Below are positions 40,554 to 46,185 of a stretch of 46,185 nucleotides of DNA, one piece after another. The translations under genes and the position numbers were made by a program. The notes below the pieces were generated by a model. The model did not search any database and was not told where the DNA came from. It saw only the letters and a list, made by a program, of their open reading frames with translations. Source of the DNA: Marinobacterium jannaschii DSM 6295 (GTDB taxonomy: Bacteria > Pseudomonadota > Gammaproteobacteria > Pseudomonadales > Balneatricaceae); assembly GCF_000620085.1 (NCBI RefSeq), contig NZ_KK211067.1:1-46185 (forward strand), in the 5' to 3' direction. Every line of letters begins with the position of its first letter. Position 1 is the stretch's first letter.

Positions 40554-41324
40554 ATGGATATCATCGCTGCCCGCAATCTCTTGTCTGAGTTTCTGAAAGA
40601 TCCGGCCCGGATGGAGGGCTGTTTTTCAGCGGACAAATTTGAAGGGGCTTTTGCGGCCCTGTTCTCATCCCCCGAATATATCGACGATATGGAGATCCTT
40701 ATTCTCGCGTTGGAGGATGACAAGGTTGCGCTGGATGCGCTGCTGGATGAATCCAGTGACATCTTTGCTGCGGTGGATCTGGTATTGGAGACCCTGGGAC
40801 TGCAGCTTGATAATGGCCAGTTGCGGTTACATGAACGCTATCCGATCGAGGCTTGTGGCGATAGCTTTAAGGCGTCGACTGAGTTGTGTGACTGGATCGA
40901 AGGTTATCTGACGGTCTTTACTATCACGATGTCCCACTGGGAAGCCGCTTGTGATGATATGGCTGAAGAGGCAGGGCTGGAAGAGGTTGCCGAGAAGCTG
41001 CGGGAGGATATCGATGGCGCTACCTCTTTGCTGGCTGCGATCCATACACCGGATTTAGCGTTCGACACGCCGGAGCAGGCGGCAGCGATGGCGGCGGATC
41101 TGCCGCAACTGTTACCGATGGTTTCCGATTCCCTCAACTATATACACAAGATGGGGACGATGCTTCAGGAGCAGGCATTGGAGCAGGATGAGGAAGCGCT
41201 TAGTGCGTTACCGGAGGCATTTGATACGGAGCCTTCGCTACCCGCTTCAGCAGTTCAGGTGGGGCGAAACGATCCTTGCCCCTGTGGTAGCGGCAAGAAG
41301 TATAAGAAGTGTTGCCTCAACTGA
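40554..41324 (+). CDS. UPF0149/SEC-C domain protein
   Basis: The 256-residue product is helical and acidic over most of its length (YIDDMEILILALEDDKVALD, AAVDLVLETLGLQL, TAMS-type helix) and ends in the zinc-binding SEC-C motif VGRNDPCPCGSGKKYKKCCLN, here described by its cysteines near residues 242, 244 and the CC pair near 253. YecA-like proteins with this tail may bind ribosomes or nascent chains as SecA does. ATG 40554 is chosen; the upstream frame starts only with TTG. The motif C-P-C-G-S-G-K-K-Y-K-K-C-C is intact. Confidence 0.75.
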   Translation: MDIIAARNLLSEFLKDPARMEGCFSADKFEGAFAALFSSPEYIDDMEILILALEDDKVALDALLDESSDIFAAVDLVLETLGLQLDNGQLRLHERYPIEACGDSFKASTELCDWIEGYLTVFTITMSHWEAACDDMAEEAGLEEVAEKLREDIDGATSLLAAIHTPDLAFDTPEQAAAMAADLPQLLPMVSDSLNYIHKMGTMLQEQALEQDEEALSALPEAFDTEPSLPASAVQVGRNDPCPCGSGKKYKKCCLN

Positions 41325-41348
41325 GAGGAACTCTAAGTCTAGATCTGA

Positions 41349-41384
41349 AAAGGCGAGGTCACTCAAACTGACCTCGCCTTTTAT
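41349..41384. terminator. bidirectional terminator
   Basis: A 13-pair stem (41349-41361 with 41369-41381), loop CTCAAAC, is followed by T and preceded by A residues. It lies between the convergent SEC-C and oxygenase genes. Confidence 0.9.
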
Positions 41385-41406
41385 TGTACGGCAGCTTGGG
41401 CTGGGT

Positions 41407-42066
41407 TCAGACCAGCTCCACCACGCTGTTAAAGGCGATCACCACCCGGTCCTTGTCACCGAAATAGGGCAGGGCTGAGTGTTTCAGGTAGGAAGGAAAG
41501 ATCACGATCTGGCCTTCGACCGGTTCAAAGTCCCAGAAACCCTGATTACTGAGATAGGCTGTACCCGGATCGGCGTAGTGCTCGGCATTGATGCGTGGGT
41601 CGTAAAAGCGGTTAACGCCGTTACGCGCACCCAGGTCGCATTCGCCCGGATCGAGGTAATAGATGCCGCACCATGAGCAGTTCGGGTGGGAGTGGATATC
41701 GTGATAGCCGCCGTTACGGGTAATGTGATACCAGGACTCGATAATATTGGCGTCGGCTTCGGCACCTTCCGGCCAGTAGGACTGGTTGACTTCGCTGGCG
41801 ACGGCGGCGATCAGCTCTTCCAGCATGCGGCGCAGTTCCATAATGGCCGGATCAACGGCTTCCAAAAAGCACAGCTTGCTTTCAAACAGCTGGTGCTTGG
41901 CGCCAATGGCCACTTCACTGGCGATCGATTGCCCCTGCTGGCTGTGGTAGTTGTAGACGTATTCCAGCAGGCTTTCTTTCAGAAACTCATGATCGGGATT
42001 AGTGGTGACAAACAGCGGTGAGGACCAGGCGTCGATCGGCTCGATGATGGGTGTTTCCTGAGACAT
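41407..42066 (-). CDS. 2OG-Fe(II) oxygenase, TIGR02466-like
   Basis: The 219-residue product has WYHITRNGGYHDIHSHPNCS near 110 and SWCGIYYLDP, then GQIVIFPSYLKHSALPYFGD near 185 and RVVIAFNSV, the metal- and 2-oxoglutarate-binding pattern of the putative oxygenase family related to prolyl hydroxylases. Substrate unknown. The gene stands alone on the minus strand. Confidence 0.8.
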   Translation of the reverse strand: MSQETPIIEPIDAWSSPLFVTTNPDHEFLKESLLEYVYNYHSQQGQSIASEVAIGAKHQLFESKLCFLEAVDPAIMELRRMLEELIAAVASEVNQSYWPEGAEADANIIESWYHITRNGGYHDIHSHPNCSWCGIYYLDPGECDLGARNGVNRFYDPRINAEHYADPGTAYLSNQGFWDFEPVEGQIVIFPSYLKHSALPYFGDKDRVVIAFNSVVELV

Positions 42067-42205
42067 GAGGGTTCCTGCAGGCAGTGAGGTGAATGGATAG
42101 GTGCTGATTGTAATGGTTCAGGTTTGCCGCGCCTATTGATGGCTGACAGTGATTGCGGAGATTTAAACCGGCAGGCCGGGGGCGGGCCTGCCGTCAGGGA
42201 TCGGG

Positions 42206-42646
42206 TCAGATGACCACGGTGTCCCGTTCCATCTTATTTTTGAACTCTTCCGGTATGGATTCTATCTTGCGCTGATCGTAGTCGAAGAAGACGATGCCGG
42301 TTTTGGCGTGGGCCACTTCGACCGCGGTCTGTTTGTTGGAGAGCAGGTAGTAGAAGTCGCAGCCGTATTTGTTAAAGTCTGCGACGGCTACATCAATCTG
42401 TATCTGGTCACCGTGGAAGCCTTCTGACTTGTAGACGATGACTGAATCGGTGAGTACCAGCCCGAGTCCTTCTACATTGAGTTCGCTGTAGTGATAGCGG
42501 TTGAGAAAGCGGATTCGCGCTTCGTGGATCATCGACAGCACCGCATCATTGCTGAGGTGGCCGCCATAGTTGATATCGCTGATGCGAACCGGAAGCTCGG
42601 TGCTGAAGGTATAGTGTTCCGGCATATCGAGTTTAATACGTGCCAT
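42206..42646 (-). CDS. hotdog-fold thioesterase
   Basis: The 146-residue protein has RISDINYGGHLSNDAVLSMI near residues 21-41 with the catalytic Asp/Asn of the 4-hydroxybenzoyl-CoA thioesterase type, HEARIRFLNRY, and a beta-strand EVAHAKTGIVFFDYD. It likely cleaves acyl-CoA or aromatic-CoA thioesters. It is divergent from the methyltransferase gene. Confidence 0.8.
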   Translation of the reverse strand: MARIKLDMPEHYTFSTELPVRISDINYGGHLSNDAVLSMIHEARIRFLNRYHYSELNVEGLGLVLTDSVIVYKSEGFHGDQIQIDVAVADFNKYGCDFYYLLSNKQTAVEVAHAKTGIVFFDYDQRKIESIPEEFKNKMERDTVVI

Positions 42647-42702
42647 AAGTCACTCCCTGTTACGATTAGCCTGAGGAATCATTCTAACAGCGAGATCAGA
42701 GA

Positions 42703-43329
42703 ATGGGATGGTATCAGCGTCATATATTTCCCCGGTTGCTGGCGATGGCATCGAAAAAGATGGATGCCGAACGTGAGTCGTTGCTGAATGCTGCCAGAGG
42801 GACGGTATTGGAACTGGGGGCCGGTACCGGAGTCAACTTCGGTTTTTACGGCGCCGGCCTGCATCAGCTCTGGGCGCTGGAGCCGGATAAAACGCTTATC
42901 GGCTGGGCGCAGCAGGCGCTGGCCAGGTTGCCGGAAAATACCCGGCAGAAGGTGCAACTGGTGCAGGGCGATGGGCAGCAGCTGCCCTTTGCCAGCGAAT
43001 ACTTTGATCAGGTGGTCTGTTGCCTGGTGCTCTGCACGGTGCCAGACCCGCTGCGGGTGCTGCAGGAAGCGCGCCGGGTACTGAAGCCTGAGGGGGAGCT
43101 GCTGCTGTTTGAGCATGTCGAGGCCGAGCCGGGCAGCCGGCTGGCAGCCTGGCAGCGGCGTCTCAATCCGTTTTGGCACCGCTGTGCCGGAGGCTGCCAG
43201 TTAAACCGCCCGACACTGGAGCTGGTGCGTCGCGCCGGTTTTGATACTGCAAACGTGCGGAGCTACCGCCATCCTGAGTTCCCGGCACTGGTTTCACCTA
43301 TCATCTTCGGTACTGCTCAGCCGCGGTAG
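42703..43329 (+). CDS. class I SAM-dependent methyltransferase
   Basis: The 208-residue protein has the SAM-binding motif [16 protein letters not shown] near 35-49, [12 protein letters not shown], motif [20 protein letters not shown] near 88, and a late [13 protein letters not shown]. It is similar to METTL7-like and phospholipid methyltransferases. Its target is unknown. The 3' end overlaps the bioA 3' end by 13 bases. Confidence 0.82.
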   Translation: MGWYQRHIFPRLLAMASKKMDAERESLLNAARGTVLELGAGTGVNFGFYGAGLHQLWALEPDKTLIGWAQQALARLPENTRQKVQLVQGDGQQLPFASEYFDQVVCCLVLCTVPDPLRVLQEARRVLKPEGELLLFEHVEAEPGSRLAAWQRRLNPFWHRCAGGCQLNRPTLELVRRAGFDTANVRSYRHPEFPALVSPIIFGTAQPR

Positions 43330-44609
43330 GTCTTGATGGCGTCCACCATACCGGTCGTTAACTGGGACAGGTCGTCATCGTTCATCACATACGGCGGCAT
43401 CACATACACCAGTTTGCCGAACGGGCGTACCCAGAGGCCGCGCTCGATAAACAGCGGCTGGATCTCGCTGTTCACTACAGGTTCTTTCATCTCGATCACC
43501 CCGATTGCCCCGAGACAACGAACTTCAGCCACGCTGTCCAGCTCACGGGCCGGTGCCAGTCCGGCTTTAAGGCCGGCTTCAATGCGCTGGACGTTGCTGC
43601 GCCAGTCGCTGTCGATCAGCAATTGCAGGCTGGTATTGGCCACTGCACAGGCCAGCGGATTGCCCATAAATGTCGGGCCGTGCATAAAGCAGCCAGCGCC
43701 ACCCCGGGAGATGGTTTCACCTATCTCTGTGGTGGTCAGGGTGGCAGCCAGCGTCATATAACCGCCGGTGAGTGCTTTACCCAGGCAAAGGATATCGGGC
43801 ACGATTCCGGCGTGATCACAGGCAAAGAGTTCACCGCTACGGCCAAAGCCGGTGGCGATCTCATCGGCGATCAGCAGGATATTGAAGCGGTCGCACAACT
43901 CCCGCGCCTGCCGCAGGTATTCCGGGGAGTAAAAGCGCATGCCGCCAGCGCCCTGGACGATCGGTTCCAGAATCAGTGCGGCTATCTCATCCTGATGCTG
44001 CTCCATCATGGCAGACAGTTCAGCGATATCTTCCGGATTCCAGCTATCGGCAAAACCGCACTGTGGCGCCGGTGCGAAAAAGTGCTTCGGCAGGATGCCA
44101 GTGAAGATCTCATGCATACCGTTGACCGGATCGCAGACTGACATGGCGCCAAAGGTGTCGCCGTGATAACCGTTACGGATAGTGATCAGTTTATGCTTGC
44201 TGGCCTGTCCACGGGCGTGCCAGTACTGGATCGCCATTTTCAGTGCAACTTCCACCGCCACCGAACCGGAATCTGCAATAAATACCTTCTGTAGTGGTGG
44301 CGCGGTCAGTTCGACCAGTTTGCGGCTCAGTTCAATCGCCGGCTCATGGGTCAGGCCACCGAACATTACATGGGACATCCTGTCGATCTGTTGATGGGCT
44401 GCATCGTTCAGCGCCGGATTGCCATAGCCGTGGATAACGGACCACCATGAAGCCATGCCGTCGATCAGCTCGCGGCCATCACTCAGGGTCAGGCGTACGC
44501 CGGAGGCTGATACCACGGGATACGCTGGCGGTGGATTGATCATGGATGAGTAGGGATGCCAGATATGTTGCTGGTCGAAGGCGATCTGTTCGGCGCTGAT
44601 CTGTGACAT
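43317..44609 (-). CDS. bioA: adenosylmethionine-8-amino-7-oxononanoate aminotransferase
   Basis: The 430-residue product has [18 protein letters not shown] near 14, [16 protein letters not shown] near 50, [20 protein letters not shown] near 110, [20 protein letters not shown] near 235 and [16 protein letters not shown] near 270 with the PLP lysine. It makes diaminopelargonate in biotin synthesis. No other bio genes are nearby. ATG 44609 is favoured by the family N terminus; the longer frame runs into the upstream terminator. Confidence 0.95.
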   Translation of the reverse strand: MSQISAEQIAFDQQHIWHPYSSMINPPPAYPVVSASGVRLTLSDGRELIDGMASWWSVIHGYGNPALNDAAHQQIDRMSHVMFGGLTHEPAIELSRKLVELTAPPLQKVFIADSGSVAVEVALKMAIQYWHARGQASKHKLITIRNGYHGDTFGAMSVCDPVNGMHEIFTGILPKHFFAPAPQCGFADSWNPEDIAELSAMMEQHQDEIAALILEPIVQGAGGMRFYSPEYLRQARELCDRFNILLIADEIATGFGRSGELFACDHAGIVPDILCLGKALTGGYMTLAATLTTTEIGETISRGGAGCFMHGPTFMGNPLACAVANTSLQLLIDSDWRSNVQRIEAGLKAGLAPARELDSVAEVRCLGAIGVIEMKEPVVNSEIQPLFIERGLWVRPFGKLVYVMPPYVMNDDDLSQLTTGMVDAIKTYRG

Positions 44610-44632
44610 GGAGAGTGGGTCCGTTTGGCAAT

Positions 44633-44656
44633 AAAAAAGCAGCTCATCGGAGCTGC
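44633..44656 (-). terminator. rho-independent terminator of the channel gene
   Basis: On the minus strand GCAGCTC-CGAT-GAGCTGC is followed by six T (44638-44633). It lies between the channel gene and bioA, so bioA needs its own promoter. Confidence 0.88.
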
Positions 44657-44690
44657 CTTGCATTGTGCCATATCAGGACGCCTGAGGGGA

Positions 44691-45671
44691 TCAGTCGGGC
44701 TGGAACAGATCACCGCTGCGCACGGCTATAAAGGTCTTATACAGCAACAGCCCGATCACCAGCGTACAGACAATCAGGCTGAAATAGCTCAGCAAAAGTA
44801 ATCCAATACTGCCTGTTTGTGCGTACACAGTCTGTGTGGCGATGCTGAATGCCGCCAGCGGAAAGGAGTACGCCCACCAGGAGAGGTAAAACCTAATCTT
44901 TGCAAAGCGCATAATCTGGCTACTTAGTAGCAGCACCAGAAACAGCGCTGCGTAGTAGAGGACTCTGGCAAAGCTATCCAGCTCTCCACCGTTCAGCTTC
45001 ATATAGGAGATAAAGCCAACTGCCGGTGGTGCTATCAGGATGAACAGTGTCGGTAGCAGTTTTTCCGGCAGCGGTTCATGAAACAGAAAGCGATTGAAGA
45101 TTAAGGTTTTCAGAACCAACCAGTAAACAAGGCCAATGGAAAAGAAGAACCAGCTGATTTCGGTAAAACCATGTTCTACCCCGGCGATGGGGACTATGAC
45201 ATTGCCGACCACGGGAATAAACCAGGCGGGTGTACTATGCTGGACTTGGAATTTCGGATGATGAATCCACTGTGTCATAACATGGATGGTAAAGCCAAGA
45301 TGCAGTGCAGCTCCTGCCAGCCAGAGTATCAGGGATAAACTACGGCTTACTTCCAGCGTGGCCACACTGATTAACAGCATACCGATTGAGAATGCTGGGA
45401 AAAAACTTATTTTTATCGGGTGGTTAAACTCTTTCAGCACCATTTCAGGGAAGCGTTTTATCTTAAGCCCATAGCTGATGACCACGGTTAAAAACAGGCA
45501 CACGGCCAGTATTAGAAGCAGTTGACTGATCTGTAGTGGCTGGCCCAGAACGTGGGACGCTTTTTGCCAGCTAAGGGTAAGACCTGCAGTACCCATAATC
45601 ATGGCAAAGAATGCCACAGGCATATGTTGTAGCCGGGAGGCGGATGTAGCTGAAGCAGCATCCTGAGACAT
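44691..45671 (-). CDS. TehA/SLAC1-type anion channel family protein
   Basis: The 326-residue protein has about ten membrane segments beginning with MPVAFFAMIMGTAGLTLSW, typical of the tellurite-resistance/dicarboxylate (TDT) and SLAC1 family. TPAWFIPVVGNVIVPIAG near 147 and the later SWWAYSFPLAAFSIAT are family signatures. It probably moves anions across the inner membrane. It is divergent from the repeat-protein gene at 45926, with a 254-base gap. Confidence 0.88.
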   Translation of the reverse strand: MSQDAASATSASRLQHMPVAFFAMIMGTAGLTLSWQKASHVLGQPLQISQLLLILAVCLFLTVVISYGLKIKRFPEMVLKEFNHPIKISFFPAFSIGMLLISVATLEVSRSLSLILWLAGAALHLGFTIHVMTQWIHHPKFQVQHSTPAWFIPVVGNVIVPIAGVEHGFTEISWFFFSIGLVYWLVLKTLIFNRFLFHEPLPEKLLPTLFILIAPPAVGFISYMKLNGGELDSFARVLYYAALFLVLLLSSQIMRFAKIRFYLSWWAYSFPLAAFSIATQTVYAQTGSIGLLLLSYFSLIVCTLVIGLLLYKTFIAVRSGDLFQPD

Positions 45672-45925
45672 GGGGATCTCCAGTGATATTAGTGATTTCT
45701 AATATGCTATATCGCGAGGCAGTCCCGGGCAACAACTAATCGGTCAGGCTCGCTTAACACTTTGAAATGTAAGGGGCTGACAAAAAGATTAAAAAAATTT
45801 AAGGTTTGGGAAACTTTAAATTACAGCGGCAGTCACAGAAGCAGGAGCAACTGGCTGGCTCTGAAAAATTAATAACAAAACAATAATTTGTAACCACTAC
45901 TACATTTGAGAAGAAGGTGATACAC
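45672..45925. other. upstream region of the EGKCG repeat gene
   Basis: Apart from an A/T-rich stretch around 45781-45805, I can name no promoter. TGTAAG at 45769 could be part of an extracytoplasmic-sigma -35, but no matching -10 follows at the proper distance. A purine-rich AGAAGAAGG lies nine bases before the ATG at 45926. Confidence 0.35.
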
Positions 45926-46185
45926 ATGGCTAACAATACTATCAAACCTATCGTTGCTGCAGTTGGCGCTGCTTTCATTGCTGGTGTTGCGACGACGTCT
46001 GTTGCCAATGCGGCTGAGAACCCGTTTGCGGCCACTGACCTGAGTGCTGGTTATCAGGTTGCTGAAGCGAAAAAAGTAGAAGGTAAGTGCGGCGAAGGTA
46101 AGTGCGGCGGCGAAAAAACCAAAGCTGAAGGTAAGTGCGGCGAAGGTAAATGCGGCGGCGAAAAAACCAAAGCTGAAGGTAAGTG
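45926..46185 (+). CDS. HvfA/bufferin-like EGKCG repeat RiPP precursor, 3' partial
   Basis: The product has a Sec signal peptide (TIKPIVAAVGAAFIAGVATT, likely cut after ANA, near residue 30), a short spacer (ENPFAATDLSAGYQVAEA) and then tandem 16-residue repeats EGKCGEGKCGGEKTKA, of which two complete copies and the start of a third fit before the window ends. EGKCG is the modified motif of HvfA-type (bufferin-1) precursors, in which a DUF692 enzyme (HvfB) with partner HvfC turns the cysteine into a thiooxazole or oxazolone/thioamide type ring to bind copper. The modifying genes should follow beyond the window. The gene is divergent from the channel gene. Confidence 0.75.
   Translation, partial: MANNTIKPIVAAVGAAFIAGVATTSVANAAENPFAATDLSAGYQVAEAKKVEGKCGEGKCGGEKTKAEGKCGEGKCGGEKTKAEGK
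46079..46185 (+). repeat. 48-base tandem repeat within the EGKCG gene
   Basis: Unit 1 (46079-46126) and unit 2 (46127-46174) differ by one synonymous base; a third begins at 46175. Each unit holds two EGKCG motifs. Near-identity suggests recent expansion. Confidence 0.92.

Noticed and set aside
1-46185. CRISPR array or tRNA genes
   Set aside because: No regularly spaced direct repeats with unique spacers; the only tandem repeats are the ACT run and the 48-base coding repeat. No cloverleaf with a convincing acceptor and T-arm was noticed, including at the trpG junction.

Overview
The window reads as a gammaproteobacterial chromosome carrying the right-hand two thirds of a temperate podovirus-type prophage, bases 1 to about 31.6 kb, joined to ordinary housekeeping genes from 31.85 kb onward. 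The host gene orders trpG-trpD-trpC-osmC-like and rpsF-rpsR-DUF2232-rplI-dnaB, together with lone bioA and type B L31/L36 genes, fit the Pseudomonadales/Oceanospirillales side of the Gammaproteobacteria. I cannot name the genus from the sequence alone. The left end of the prophage, including any integrase and a main CI-type repressor, lies outside the window, so attL is not visible.

Prophage layout. (1) 1-5006: replication and recombination genes, tightly packed and often ATGA-coupled: DnaT-like and P-like replication proteins, NinB, an adenine methyltransferase, a YbcO-like nuclease, a DUF3850 protein, an HNH nuclease, Lar, RusA and a late-regulator candidate in the lambda Q position. (2) 5007-6560: a control region with a strong terminator, a minus-strand Cro/CI-like repressor read from an apparently leaderless promoter, a divergent small gene, and a promoter/terminator stretch ahead of the late genes. 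(3) 6562-7600: a lysis cassette (SAGC-motif cell-wall enzyme candidate and two small membrane proteins). (4) 7604-10045: a putative adhesin or baseplate module and a DUF1353 protein. (5) 10045-26599: terminase, portal, Bbp19, scaffold, GP7-type capsid, Bbp16 cement, tail tubular A/B-like proteins and four internal-virion (ejection) proteins, in the order seen in BPP-1/epsilon15/T7-like podoviruses. (6) 26589-29219: a module with the layout of the P22 immI region: two minus-strand membrane proteins, a minus-strand Arc/Mnt-like repressor, a divergent Arc-like repressor, a BRO-N antirepressor and a third Arc-like protein. (7) 29487-31583: a beta-helix tailspike, in the place P22 keeps gene 9.

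Three small proteins at 5319, 6064 and 28926 are paralogs of one unrecognised family. All sit next to repressor genes of the prophage, which makes the family a candidate new component of phage immunity control. A 60-base imperfect palindrome lies directly after the third copy.

Host region. trpGDC starts about 270 bases after the tailspike. The trpE-trpG gap is the place where Pseudomonas aeruginosa keeps its R/F pyocin cluster. Then come an OsmC protein, two DUF2799 lipoproteins, the rpsF operon with dnaB, a zinc-independent L36/L31 pair under overlapping Zur-like and Fur-like sites, a SEC-C protein, a 2OG-Fe(II) oxygenase, a thioesterase, a methyltransferase, bioA and a TehA/SLAC1 channel. 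The window is cut inside a secreted repeat protein with EGKCG motifs, resembling HvfA/bufferin copper-binding RiPP precursors.
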